Counted from the first letter of the stretch, positions 1-7,758 are shown. The stretch is DNA of 18,190 nt from CAYLNH01 sp964384625 (GCA_964384625.1 CAYLNH010000137.1:1-18190); one strand, 5' to 3'. The notes: generated by a model not told the origin, from the letters alone. Translations and numbers: made by a program.

Positions 1-71
1 CGTTGGCGAAATGGTCATGTGCTGCAGCACACAACCCTTCCACCGCCTGCCGCGAACCCCGGGCAATCCGT

Positions 72-89
72 GGCGGAAAGACTTCCGCC
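72..89 (-). terminator. Hairpin after the sigma factor gene
   Basis: Seen: arms GGCGGAA (72-78) and TTCCGCC (83-89) with a 4-base loop, beginning 9 bases past the sigma factor stop codon on the minus strand. No T-tract follows it, so it may be a weak or Rho-assisted terminator or an mRNA 3'-end stabiliser rather than a classical intrinsic terminator. Confidence 0.4.
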
Positions 90-97
90 GAGACCAT

Positions 98-1420
98 CTA
101 GTAGTATCCGTCGAAGTACTCGCGGCGCCCCGGGTCGCGCAGCTTCTTGAGGGCGGCGGCTTCGATCTGGCGGATGCGTTCGTGGGTGACGTGGAAGCGC
201 TTGCTGAGTTCCTCCAGGGTCATCTGCGACTTGTTCAGCAAGCCGAAACGATGGATGATGATCTCGCGTTCGCGGTCGCTCAAGGTATGCAGGACCTTAG
301 TGATGGTTTCGGTCAGCAGTTTTGACGATGTGATCTCCGCCGGGGACTCGGCTTTGCGGTCGACGATCAGGTCGATGACCTGGCCGCGATCATTCTCGCC
401 GATGGGGCTTTCGAGAGAGATGGGCTGGCGTTCCATCTTGCGCCAGGCGCGTACGCGTTCCACGGGGATGTCGACGGCTTCGGCAATCTCTTCCGGGGAC
501 GGTTCACGGCCCAATTTCTGCAGCAATCCCTGTTCCGCCCGGTTAATGCGACTGAGCGCTCGCGCCATGTTGGCGGGGATACGGATTGTGCGCGACGTGG
601 ATGACAGCGCCTGCGTCACGCCCTGGCGGATCCACCAGACGGCATAGGTGCTGAAGCGGTGTCCCATCTTCGGCTGAAATTTGTCCACGGCCACGACCAG
701 ACCGAGATAGCCTTCCTGAAAGAGGTCCTGGAAACTCAGCGTTGTGCTGGAGTATTTGCGGACGACACTGACGACGAGTCCAAGATTCGCTTCCAGCAGG
801 GTCTGGCGCGACAGTTGCATGGTGTCGAAGACGGACTGCAGTTCGTCGCGGGCGGCGCCGAACTCGGCCGGCGGCATCAGGATGCGGGCAACCGCGCGTT
901 TGCGGGCGTTGCCGTCGTTCAGGCGTTCGGCGAGCTCGTCAATGTCTTTCATGCAGGCGTCGTAGAAACGCGAGTGAAAGACGTAGCCCTCCAACAGGCG
1001 TTCGAGGGATTCATGCAGCAATTCGCGGGTGGCGGCGGCATCCTTACCGCGGTCTTCAGCCATTCGCTCGAGGTCGTGCGATACGGCCTCCAGCGCCTCC
1101 AGCAGGCTGACAATCTGTTCGCGTTTCTCGTCGACCAGATAGTGGTCCAGGTCGCCGTCTTCGTTGAACTGCTGGATCTCCGTCGTCTTGCACTGCGCAA
1201 TCTGATCGGCCACGACGCGGGGGAAGTGACTCAGCAGCAAGCCGAGCTTGCTGCGGTACTCAAAGAACTGCCGGGAGTGAAAGACCTCTTCTTCGGGGGC
1301 CAGCCGGGCGACATTGCGGGAATTGCGCAGGAAGGAGCTGGCGACCTCCGCGTCGCGAGGACTGGTGGAGGACTTCCGTTTGTTTGCGTTTCCGCCCTTG
1401 GGATCGTCCCGAGACGTCAT
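98..1420 (-). CDS. rpoD: RNA polymerase sigma-70 family factor (RpoD/SigA-like)
   Basis: A 440-residue sigma-70 protein that would direct RNA polymerase to -35/-10 promoters. Seen: a region 1.2-like stretch near residues 23-57, a variable non-conserved segment to about 200, region 2 at about 207-279 with FSTYAVWWIRQ (2.3/2.4) and RTIRIP, region 3 at about 280-355, and region 4 at about 371-434 ending in VTHERIRQIEAAALKKLRDP. There is no acidic region 1.1. Region 4.2 has His where most primary sigmas have Arg (VTRERIRQIE). The start is ATG at 1420, because it lies 4 bases after the clpC stop; an upstream in-frame ATG at 1483 would lie inside clpC and add 21 unlike residues. No strong Shine-Dalgarno is visible, so translational coupling to clpC is likely (inference). 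Region 2 and 4 conservation supports a primary (group 1) factor; without region 1.1 a group 2 sigma remains possible, so the symbol is tentative. Confidence 0.88.
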   Translation of the reverse strand: MTSRDDPKGGNANKRKSSTSPRDAEVASSFLRNSRNVARLAPEEEVFHSRQFFEYRSKLGLLLSHFPRVVADQIAQCKTTEIQQFNEDGDLDHYLVDEKREQIVSLLEALEAVSHDLERMAEDRGKDAAATRELLHESLERLLEGYVFHSRFYDACMKDIDELAERLNDGNARKRAVARILMPPAEFGAARDELQSVFDTMQLSRQTLLEANLGLVVSVVRKYSSTTLSFQDLFQEGYLGLVVAVDKFQPKMGHRFSTYAVWWIRQGVTQALSSTSRTIRIPANMARALSRINRAEQGLLQKLGREPSPEEIAEAVDIPVERVRAWRKMERQPISLESPIGENDRGQVIDLIVDRKAESPAEITSSKLLTETITKVLHTLSDREREIIIHRFGLLNKSQMTLEELSKRFHVTHERIRQIEAAALKKLRDPGRREYFDGYY

Positions 1421-1424
1421 CAAC

Positions 1425-3935
1425 CTACACGGGGAGCTTGCTGGTATTGGGTTCCGTTGAGAATTCCAGCTTATCGTTGCCAACGTCCACGGTGACCACC
1501 GAGTTGTCGGCGATATGCCGGCGGAGAATCTCTTCCGCCAAGGGGTCTTCCAGGTATTTCTCCACCATGCGTCGAAGCGGGCGGGCGCCGTATTCCGGCT
1601 TATATCCGGCTTCGATCAGGAAGTCCTGGACTTCATCGCTGTAGGTCAACTCAATGTGGTGGCGGCGCAGGCGCATGAGAACTTTGTTGATCTCAATGTC
1701 GATAATCTGCCGCAAGTCGCTCTTATCCAACTGGCGAAACACAATGATATCGTCAACGCGGTTGATGAATTCCGGGCGGAACTTCTTCCGCGCCGCTTCC
1801 TCCAGCCGCTGTTTCAAAAACTCGTAATCGTCTTCTGCGCTGGACGGCCGGAACCCCAGGCCGCCGGACGTCGCGATCTCTCTCGCGCCGATGTTGCTGG
1901 TGATGATGATGATCGTGTTGCGGAAGTCCACCTTGACGCCGACGCTGTCGGTCAGATGGCCGTCTTCCAATACCTGCAGCAGCATGTTGATGACGTCCGG
2001 ATGCGCCTTTTCGATCTCGTCGAACAGGACCACGGAATAGGGGCGGCGGCGGACGCGTTCGGTCAACTGTCCGCCTTCGTCGTGGCCGATATAGCCGGGC
2101 GGCGAGCCGACCAGCCGGCTGACGTTAAATTTCTCCATGTACTCCGACATGTCGATCTGCACCAGTGCTTCCTTGTCGCCGAACATGAACTCGGCGATGG
2201 CCTTGGCCAGGAGGGTCTTGCCCACACCGGTCGGCCCGAGGAAGACAAACGAACCGATCGGCCGGTTCGGGTCTTTCAGGTCGGCCCGCGACCGCCGCAT
2301 CGCCCGGGCGACCTGCACGACGGCGCCGCCCTGGCCGACGACCACCGTCGACAGTTCCTCTTCCATCCGCAGCAGACGTTCGGCTTCCTCTTCTTCCATG
2401 TGCTGGATCGGGATGCCGGTCAGTTGCGACAGGACCAGGGTCATGTCTTCTTCACCGATCTCGGAGATGTTTTTGTTGGTCTGTTCTTCCCAGTCTTTCA
2501 GGGTTTGCTCCAGCTTCTCCTTGAGCGTCTTCTCGCTGTCGCGCAGGCGGGCGGCCTCTTCATATTTCTGATGGCTGACCGCCAGTTTCTTCATCTTCTT
2601 GATCTCGTCGATCTCGCGCTCGATATCCTTCAGGTCCGGCGGCCGGACCATGGTGTGGATGCGGGAGCGCGCGCCGGCTTCGTCCATGATGTCGATGGCT
2701 TTGTCCGGCAGATGGCGGCCCGGCATGTAGCGGTCGGACAGACGCACCGCCTGTTCGATGGCGTCGGCGGTGTAGTGCACGTGGTGGTGCTCTTCGTATT
2801 TGTACTTGATGCCCTCGAGGATTTCGATGGCCTCCTCGATCGTGGGGGTGGCGACCACCAGCGACTGGAAGCGGCGTTCGAGGGCGGCGTCTTTCTCGAT
2901 GAACTTGCGGTATTCATCAAGGGTCGTGGCGCCAATGCATTGGATCTCGCCGCGCGACAGCGCCGGCTTGAGAATGTTCGACGCGTCCAACGCGCCTTCG
3001 GCGCCGCCGGCGCCGACAATCGTGTGCAGTTCGTCGATGAACAGGAGGACCTTGCCGGAACGCGTGATCTCGTCCATCACGGCTTTGATGCGTTCCTCAA
3101 ACTGGCCGCGATACTTGGTGCCGGCCACCATCAGCGGCAGATCCAACGCCACGACGCGTTTGCTCCGCAGCAGTTCCGGGACCTCGCCTTTGGCGATCAA
3201 CTGCGCCAGGCCTTCGACGATGGCGGTCTTGCCGACGCCCGCCTCGCCGATCAGTACCGGGTTGTTCTTCGTCCGGCGGCACAGAATCTGGATCACACGT
3301 TCGATCTCTTTCTTACGCCCGATCACCGGATCGAGCTTGGCCTTGGACGCCAGGTCCGTCAGGTCGCGGCCGAAGGCTTTCAGCGCGGTCATCTTCTCTT
3401 CGCTGCCGGAGGCGGTACTCGCGGCAGAGGGCGAGTCCTCGTCTTCGTCGCGGTTTTCGGGCGGGATGAAGTTCGGGTCGAGGGCCTTCAGCACCTCGTT
3501 GCGGACGGCTTCGGCGTCGACGTCCAGGGAGCGCAGGATCTGCGCGGCGGCGCCTTCGCCCTCACGCAGCAGCCCCAGCAGGATGTGCTCGGTGCCGATG
3601 TAGTTGTAGTTCAGCGCGCGGGCTTCCTGGGCGGCCAGTTGCAGGACTTTCTTGGCTCGCGGGGTCGGGGGGATCTCGCCCTCGTTCATCGTATTGGTCG
3701 ACGGCGCCGAGCGCTTTTCGACCTCCATACGGACGGTTTCGAGGTCCAGGTTCATGGACTGCAGGACCGCCACTGCCACGCCCTGACCGAGTTTGATCAG
3801 ACCGAGAAGCAGGTGTTCGGTGCCGATGCAGTCGTGGCCGAAGTGCAGCGCTTCTTTCTTCGCCAGGTTCAAGACCTGTTGCGCGCGCGGCGTGAAGTTG
3901 TTTATCGGCAAATCGAAGCTGTCGTCGTGCGGCAT
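1425..3935 (-). CDS. clpC: ATP-dependent Clp protease ATPase subunit ClpC
   Basis: An 836-residue HSP100 AAA+ unfoldase that would feed substrates to ClpP in the cytoplasm. Seen, in order: two Clp-N repeats (about 12-155, each with GTEHxLLGL), an acidic linker, AAA-1 with Walker A GEAGVGKT (230-237) and Walker B LLFIDE (about 297-302), a UVR-type coiled-coil middle domain (about 450-485, KYEEAARLRDSE) that separates ClpC from ClpA and ClpB, AAA-2 with Walker A GPTGVGKT (567-574) and Walker B VVLFDE, and a GGLGFRP segment at about 691-697 whose LGF matches the ClpP-binding loop of the family. Length is normal. The start is ATG 3935, with GGAG ten bases upstream; the ATG at 3977 is disfavoured because it adds 14 residues ahead of the usual N-terminus. 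In Firmicutes ClpC needs adaptors such as MecA or McsB; none is encoded here. The gene is followed 4 bases later by the sigma factor gene. Confidence 0.96.
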   Translation of the reverse strand: MPHDDSFDLPINNFTPRAQQVLNLAKKEALHFGHDCIGTEHLLLGLIKLGQGVAVAVLQSMNLDLETVRMEVEKRSAPSTNTMNEGEIPPTPRAKKVLQLAAQEARALNYNYIGTEHILLGLLREGEGAAAQILRSLDVDAEAVRNEVLKALDPNFIPPENRDEDEDSPSAASTASGSEEKMTALKAFGRDLTDLASKAKLDPVIGRKKEIERVIQILCRRTKNNPVLIGEAGVGKTAIVEGLAQLIAKGEVPELLRSKRVVALDLPLMVAGTKYRGQFEERIKAVMDEITRSGKVLLFIDELHTIVGAGGAEGALDASNILKPALSRGEIQCIGATTLDEYRKFIEKDAALERRFQSLVVATPTIEEAIEILEGIKYKYEEHHHVHYTADAIEQAVRLSDRYMPGRHLPDKAIDIMDEAGARSRIHTMVRPPDLKDIEREIDEIKKMKKLAVSHQKYEEAARLRDSEKTLKEKLEQTLKDWEEQTNKNISEIGEEDMTLVLSQLTGIPIQHMEEEEAERLLRMEEELSTVVVGQGGAVVQVARAMRRSRADLKDPNRPIGSFVFLGPTGVGKTLLAKAIAEFMFGDKEALVQIDMSEYMEKFNVSRLVGSPPGYIGHDEGGQLTERVRRRPYSVVLFDEIEKAHPDVINMLLQVLEDGHLTDSVGVKVDFRNTIIIITSNIGAREIATSGGLGFRPSSAEDDYEFLKQRLEEAARKKFRPEFINRVDDIIVFRQLDKSDLRQIIDIEINKVLMRLRRHHIELTYSDEVQDFLIEAGYKPEYGARPLRRMVEKYLEDPLAEEILRRHIADNSVVTVDVGNDKLEFSTEPNTSKLPV

Positions 3936-4030
3936 TTCGTGATATCTCCAAAAGGACGCCGGAACCGGCGTCGGCAAGCTGATTGATTCTCACACAGGGG
4001 CTTTGCCTACTATACTTCTGCGCCCCGGCT

Positions 4031-4059
4031 TTTCTACCACCCGCAACGGCATTGGTCAA
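4031..4059 (-). promoter_or_regulatory. Putative clpC promoter
   Basis: On the minus strand, TTGACC (4054-4059) and TAGAAA (4031-4036) are separated by exactly 17 bases; the -35 box overlaps the last codons of the upstream patatin-like gene. A second -10-like box, TATAGT (4009-4014), has no good -35 partner. Either would give a leader of about 70-90 bases before the clpC ATG. No CIRCE element or CtsR-like direct repeat is visible. Confidence 0.4.
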
Positions 4060-5849
4060 TTGCCCGGGGCGGGGCGTGTCGGTCGCTCCGGGGTGCCGCG
4101 CAACAGCGGCAGGAGGCGCTTGAGTTCGTGCCGCTGGTTCCGGACGACCTGCAGCCCCGCGGCCAGCAGCAGTTTCTGCTCCCGTTTCGTCAGGTCGAGT
4201 TTGGTGCCGACCTCCTGGACCCGGCCTTGCAGTTCGCGCAGGATGCAGGCCGCATAGCGTTGGTCGCCGGCAGGAACGTCCACCTTCAGTTTGAGTTGCT
4301 TGACCTCGTCGACCAGGACGTACTCTCGTTCCTGCCGTTCCGCCTCATAGAGCTCCGCAAAACTGAAAAAGACCGGACGGATATGCTTTTGCCCGCAGAG
4401 GTTGGCGACGGACGTCTGCAGCAGGCGGTGGCTCGCTTCCAGGCCGGCATTGAGCTGTTTGTCGATCGCCGCAAACATGTTCGGGCTGGCGGGCTTGTCG
4501 TCGGTCCAGCGCGCGTTGTCCGTTCCCGGATAGGCGTCGATGACCAGCAGGATCCGGTGAATGCCCGCGGGGGTCCGCGGGGTATGCGGCGGTTCGCGTT
4601 CGAGCATGCTGATCGCCGTCCAGTAGCCGATATTCTCGGCGACGCCGCCGTCCTGCAGGTGGATGAAGTACGTCCCGGCGGTCGGCGTGGGGGCGGCCTT
4701 GTCCTTGGCGGCGTCAGGTGTCGCCCGCGGGGGGCTTTCCTGTTGCGACGGCAGCAGGGTCGTCTGAATCGTGTTGAGCGTCTGTCGCATCTTCTGTACC
4801 TGCGTCGCGGGCAGACGGTCGGCTGCCTGCGCAACATCCGCCTGCAGTTGTGCGAACCTGGCTTCGACCCGCCGCCGCGGCCGGGCGTCCGTCTTCCGTC
4901 GGAAGGGACCGGGATCCCAACTGCACCTGAGATTGCTGGTCGGGAACGCGACGGGAAACGAAGCGCTGGCTTTGACGGGTACGGCCAGCGGCACGTCGAA
5001 GTAGAACTGGAAGTCGTCGGCTCCGGCGCGTTCGTACAGGTCGAAGCGATGCGTGTAGGTCACGGCCTGGACGTAGTGTAGCATGTTCGGGGTGTACGGG
5101 AAAATCTCGGTGCTTTCGAAGACGGTGCTGTTTGCCGCCATCGTCGGCAGTTTCAGCGTCGTGCCGGCGTTGTTGGGAACGAACATGTCGCCCAGATACA
5201 GCGGGTGAACTGCGGCGCCGAAGATTGCATCATCGATCTTCTGCTCCAGCGCGTCGCCGCGGTCATAGGCGGCAAGGTAGACCTTCGGGTGGCAGAGCCA
5301 GGCAAACGCCACGGCCCAATGCATGTTCGCGCGCAGTCGGGCGCCCATATCGCCGGCAACCAGCGTGTCGAGATTGAACCTGGTCAACGGCTGCCGGAAG
5401 CCGTTCCAGCGCAGCGTGTATCCCGTTGGTTTCCCGGTTTTCCGGATGTGTTGATGCAGGTTGGCCAGGTAGTTGCCGGCGGCAAAGCCGCCGCCCGAGA
5501 CGGTGGAGAAGTAGTCGATCTCCGCCAGAAGGTTGTGCTGTTCATAGCGCTCCAACCCCAGCAGGACGCCGGTCGCGAAGTTGCTCGAGCGATGGCCGCC
5601 GCCCGAGATGCACGCGGCGACGGCGGCGGCCCGCGTCTGCGCGCCAACCCGTTTGGACTGGGGTTTGAACGGAGTCAAAACGCCGTACTTGCCGGCAAAC
5701 GGATCCCGGCGGGCAGCGAAGGGGTTCGTCTTGACCGTGACCGCCGTTCGGGGGGCGGCCTGCATCCTGCCGATCTGCCGCTTGATTGTCGTACAACCGC
5801 AGAGAACCAGAGCCGCCAGCGCGAGAGTGAGGGAGTGGAGTTTCATCAT
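4056..5849 (-). CDS. Patatin-like phospholipase family lipoprotein
   Basis: A 597-residue protein, probably a lipid-anchored acyl hydrolase facing the periplasm. Seen: a signal peptide ending in lipobox L-C-G-C (Cys19); an oxyanion-loop motif SGGGHR (82-87); a nucleophile motif STVSGGGFAAG with Ser118; a KASASFPVAFP segment usual in patatins; and the catalytic-dyad Asp in DGGVAEN (Asp400). The elbow is VSGG rather than GxSxG, as in the bacterial patatin subgroup with VSGGS-type elbows. An Arg/Gln-rich probable coiled coil plus a Pro/Thr-rich linker (about 322-390) is inserted before the DGG motif. The start is ATG 5849 (or the adjacent ATG 5846), as AAAGGTGGG directly precedes it; earlier in-frame ATGs lie upstream of that site. 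The gene is read with the upstream hydrolase-like gene and clpC. Substrate unknown; membrane phospholipid or neutral lipid is an inference. Confidence 0.8.
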   Translation of the reverse strand: MMKLHSLTLALAALVLCGCTTIKRQIGRMQAAPRTAVTVKTNPFAARRDPFAGKYGVLTPFKPQSKRVGAQTRAAAVAACISGGGHRSSNFATGVLLGLERYEQHNLLAEIDYFSTVSGGGFAAGNYLANLHQHIRKTGKPTGYTLRWNGFRQPLTRFNLDTLVAGDMGARLRANMHWAVAFAWLCHPKVYLAAYDRGDALEQKIDDAIFGAAVHPLYLGDMFVPNNAGTTLKLPTMAANSTVFESTEIFPYTPNMLHYVQAVTYTHRFDLYERAGADDFQFYFDVPLAVPVKASASFPVAFPTSNLRCSWDPGPFRRKTDARPRRRVEARFAQLQADVAQAADRLPATQVQKMRQTLNTIQTTLLPSQQESPPRATPDAAKDKAAPTPTAGTYFIHLQDGGVAENIGYWTAISMLEREPPHTPRTPAGIHRILLVIDAYPGTDNARWTDDKPASPNMFAAIDKQLNAGLEASHRLLQTSVANLCGQKHIRPVFFSFAELYEAERQEREYVLVDEVKQLKLKVDVPAGDQRYAACILRELQGRVQEVGTKLDLTKREQKLLLAAGLQVVRNQRHELKRLLPLLRGTPERPTRPAPGN

Positions 5850-5901
5850 CCCACCTTTCCGTACCATAGTTAAACCCAACGATTCGAACCCAACCGGGTG
5901 C

Positions 5902-5929
5902 ACACTAGCCCTGCTTTGTCGTGTGTCAA
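5902..5929 (-). promoter_or_regulatory. Putative promoter of the patatin-like gene
   Basis: On the minus strand a perfect -35 box TTGACA (5924-5929) is followed after 16 bases by TAGTGT (5902-5907). Transcription from here would leave a leader of about 45 bases before the ATG at 5849. The upstream hydrolase-like gene ends at 5962, so the patatin-like gene probably has its own promoter. Confidence 0.5.
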
Positions 5930-5961
5930 ACCCGGGCGTGCGGCTGGAGCCGGCGCGTCGG

Positions 5962-6792
5962 TCAACGGGTCTCTGTCCCGCCGGCGGCCACGGTTTGGCG
6001 GCTTCGCAGCCAGCTTGCCGTGGCGTCCTTGAGCAATCGGTGTTCCTGGTAGTCCATCAGCCCCCAGAAGGGTCTCTCGCGGACGACCTGAAAGCGATCG
6101 CCCAGCTGCTCCTCGAGCTCTGCCCAGACGCCGCTCATTTTCTTGGCGCCGGTGACATGGATCAGGCGCAGCGGCCGGTCGACACCGGCAAGGACCTCCT
6201 TGAGGTCGAGCGCTTTAAGGCCGGCGGCGAGCCGGGCGTTGACGGCGAACCCGTCGAAATCGACGGCCTCGTCCCGTTCCCAGGCGGTTTCGAGTTCTGC
6301 CGCCAGGCTGTTGGCCTGCCCACCGCCCATCATTTCCTTGATCTGTTTGCGGCGCACCATTTCATCGAGGAACGCCTGCCCGGTGGGCAGCGGTTCCCAG
6401 AGCAGAACGCCGGCGGCATCGATGTCATCCAGCAATTGCACGCCGAGATTGGCGCCGAGTCGCGCGCCAAGCAGCCAGAGGCGTTCACAGCCGGAGAGTT
6501 CCCGCAGTTCAGCCGCCGCCGCGCGGGCGTTTCCGGCCCAGACGTCCAAGTCGATTCTGCTGTGGTCGCCGGTGCTCTCGCCGGTGCCGGCGTAGTCGAA
6601 CCGGAGCACGTGAAACCGGTCGCGCAGTTCGTCTGCGGTTTCGACCAGCAGGCGGTAGGCGCACTTCCGTTCCTCGCCGAACGGGGCAAGCACCAGCAGC
6701 GCGTCCGGCGTCGTGCCCGGGGCATACCCGGCATACAGCCGGTGGTCGCCGGCAGCGATGTAGCCGCAATCCAGGGTGGTGTTCGAATCCAT
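5962..6792 (-). CDS. Alpha/beta hydrolase-fold protein lacking the nucleophile serine
   Basis: A 276-residue cytoplasmic protein without a signal peptide. Seen: LAPFGEERK (about 35-43) after a first strand, RFDYAGTGESTGD (about 64-76) as the usual strand-4 loop, and a nucleophile-elbow position reading LLGARLGANLG, where Arg111 sits at the place of the catalytic Ser of GxSxG. C-terminal WGLMDYQEH contains a His near the usual catalytic His. From family knowledge, PFxEE plus an elbow with Arg resembles the 'hydrolase 2' proteins associated with exosortase systems; no exosortase or PEP-CTERM gene is present here. It may be a non-canonical or inactive esterase. No Shine-Dalgarno precedes ATG 6792; a TATTCT box lies 6 bases upstream, so the mRNA may be leaderless. 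Confidence 0.7.
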   Translation of the reverse strand: MDSNTTLDCGYIAAGDHRLYAGYAPGTTPDALLVLAPFGEERKCAYRLLVETADELRDRFHVLRFDYAGTGESTGDHSRIDLDVWAGNARAAAAELRELSGCERLWLLGARLGANLGVQLLDDIDAAGVLLWEPLPTGQAFLDEMVRRKQIKEMMGGGQANSLAAELETAWERDEAVDFDGFAVNARLAAGLKALDLKEVLAGVDRPLRLIHVTGAKKMSGVWAELEEQLGDRFQVVRERPFWGLMDYQEHRLLKDATASWLRSRQTVAAGGTETR

Positions 6793-6826
6793 GCTGTAAG
6801 AATAGTCCGAAAACCCCGTTTTCGTA

Positions 6827-6854
6827 TTGCAAACGGGCGTTTTCGAGCTAGAAT
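6827..6854 (+). promoter_or_regulatory. tRNA-Ala promoter
   Basis: TTGCAA (6827-6832) and TAGAAT (6849-6854) with a 16-base spacer, the -10 box ending 18 bases before the mature tRNA 5' end. The GC-rich bases between the -10 box and the tRNA could make it a stringently controlled promoter (inference). Confidence 0.65.
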
Positions 6855-6872
6855 TAGCGCTCCGGAAACAGC

Positions 6873-6949
6873 GGGGCTGTAGCTCAGTTGGCTAGAGCGG
6901 TTGGTTCGCAATCAACAGGTCGTGGGTTCGACTCCCATCAGCTCCACCA
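6873..6949 (+). tRNA. tRNA-Ala (anticodon CGC)
   Basis: The full cloverleaf can be folded by eye. The acceptor stem GGGGCTG/CAGCTCC has the G3:U70 wobble that is the alanine identity element; the D stem is GCTC/GAGC; the anticodon stem GTTGG/TCAAC encloses loop TTCGCAA, giving anticodon CGC (reads GCG); the T stem GTGGG/CCCAT encloses loop TTCGACT. The discriminator is A and the 3' CCA is encoded (6947-6949). It is a stand-alone unit with its own promoter and terminator. Confidence 0.96.
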
Positions 6950-7141
6950 GACACCGAGGTCGGCCATCGCGGGCCTCGGTGTTTTGTGCGCCGCTCCCGC
7001 GCCGGTTGGTCATCTCGCCTCCGCAGGGCTCTTGACCAAGGGGCTTCGGCAGGGAGAGCCGACGTAAATCCTCGACGGTCTCCGTCCAGCCAGTACAGTG
7101 ATGCTTCTGTCCCGTCCTATCCGTGCGCAGTACGAATACTC
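6912..7141 (-). pseudogene. Possible GIY-YIG endonuclease remnant
   Basis: On the minus strand, just upstream of position 7141, the frame reads VFVLRTDRTGQKHHCTGWTE and continues TVEDLRRL. This resembles the N-terminal pattern of small GIY-YIG nucleases (Y-V-L-x-S, G-Q-x-Y-x-G-x-T, D-L-x-R-R-L). There is no start codon at the expected point, the core helix and catalytic Glu region are missing, and the frame runs on through the tRNA terminator and antisense through the tRNA itself, producing a LVELMGVEPTT tail. From general knowledge, small GIY-YIG genes often sit beside tRNAs with such read-through tails. I see this as a decayed copy; a chance resemblance cannot be excluded. Confidence 0.28.
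6951..6985 (+). terminator. Intrinsic terminator of the tRNA-Ala unit
   Basis: A 9-bp perfect stem, ACACCGAGG (6951-6959) with CCTCGGTGT (6974-6982), a 14-base loop, then a short T-run (6982-6985). It starts 2 bases after the encoded CCA. Confidence 0.8.
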
Positions 7142-7380
7142 CCCGGTCGTCGGGAGGGCAGGCCTGCGTGATTCGTCGAGTCCTTGCGACCGCCAGACAA
7201 CTGCCCCGCGCGATGGATGTTCGGTAACACGACGGTTTCGCTGTTGATGACATCGACGTCATCGCGATCCAGCCAGCTGTTGACGTCGTCCATGACATTC
7301 TGTATTGACGTATATGCAGCCGGCGTCAGGAACCCGGCCGGCGAGATCTCGTGCGCTTCGAAATCTCTGCATGTGATCAT
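7117..7380 (-). CDS. Small hypothetical protein, possibly with a broken C-terminus
   Basis: An 87-residue frame starting MITCRDFEAHEISPAGF and containing MDDVNSWLDRDDVDVINSE and TVVLPNIH. The first 60 residues look like an ordinary soluble protein: mixed charge, an amphipathic helix, then a hydrophobic VINSETVVLPNI strand. I recall short uncharacterised proteins with an xINxETVVLPNI core, but cannot name a family with certainty. The last 25 or so residues (rich in Gly, Arg and Ser) look unlike the rest, so a frameshift or decay after about residue 62 is possible. The start is ATG 7380, 25 bases after the stop of the zinc-ribbon gene; the ribosome binding site is weak. Function unknown. Confidence 0.4.
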   Translation of the reverse strand: MITCRDFEAHEISPAGFLTPAAYTSIQNVMDDVNSWLDRDDVDVINSETVVLPNIHRAGQLSGGRKDSTNHAGLPSRRPGSIRTAHG

Positions 7381-7405
7381 TGTCCGGTCAATCCGAAATG
7401 AATGT

Positions 7406-7687
7406 TCAGTCCTGTGCCGGCGGGTCGGCAAGTTCTTCGTCGCGGAGTTTCTTGAGGATCTTCCGACCACGGTCGGAGGCGGTCTTGACGATCAGCGTGC
7501 CTTTGCACTGGGGGCAGCCGATGATCACCTGCTGTTTACCGCGCAGGTTGCGGTAGATCAGCCCGGGGAAGATGCCGAAGCAGAAGAGGATCAGCTCCAG
7601 TTTCGACGAGCCCGGTTGGTAGCCTTTCGGACGATCGAACATGGCGCGGCATGAGCCGCAGATATACTTGGGCAGTTCGTTCGACAT
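7406..7687 (-). CDS. Small zinc-ribbon protein with one membrane segment
   Basis: A 93-residue protein. Seen: a first metal knuckle CGSC (about 10-13), a hydrophobic stretch LELILFCFGIFPGLIY (about 30-45) that could insert in or lie on the membrane, and a second knuckle CPQC (about 58-61). Four cysteines in two CxxC pairs suggest one zinc site formed across the hydrophobic segment. The C-terminus is Lys/Asp-rich. The start ATG 7687 has an excellent ribosome binding site, AAGGAGG, 6 bases upstream. The architecture resembles small 'zinc-ribbon plus transmembrane' proteins of unknown role, some with a LITAF-like layout. It is followed by the 87-residue gene on the same strand and probably shares its transcript. 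Confidence 0.75.
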   Translation of the reverse strand: MSNELPKYICGSCRAMFDRPKGYQPGSSKLELILFCFGIFPGLIYRNLRGKQQVIIGCPQCKGTLIVKTASDRGRKILKKLRDEELADPPAQD

Positions 7688-7729
7688 CCAGGACCTCCTT
7701 GTCTGTACTCATTGCGTTTCGGTGGGGGT

Positions 7730-7758
7730 AGCATAGCCTGTCATGTCGCCGGCGTAAA
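7730..7758 (-). promoter_or_regulatory. Putative promoter of the zinc-ribbon gene
   Basis: On the minus strand TTTACG (7753-7758) and TATGCT (7730-7735) are spaced by 17 bases, about 43 bases upstream of the ATG at 7687. Each box matches four or five of six consensus bases. Confidence 0.35.

Noticed and set aside
18..31. A 14-bp perfect palindrome TGTGCTGCAGCACA
   Set aside because: It lies beyond the sigma factor hairpin with no promoter or gene visible in the 97 bases of flank, so no role can be argued from this window.
1515..3986. An 823-codon open frame on the plus strand
   Set aside because: It is wholly antisense to clpC, whose every motif is intact; the frame is open only because of the GC-rich codon pattern and its translation has no recognisable domain.
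6873..6949. Integration (attachment) site at the 3' end of tRNA-Ala
   Set aside because: I found no second copy of the tRNA 3' end in the window and no integrase gene nearby.
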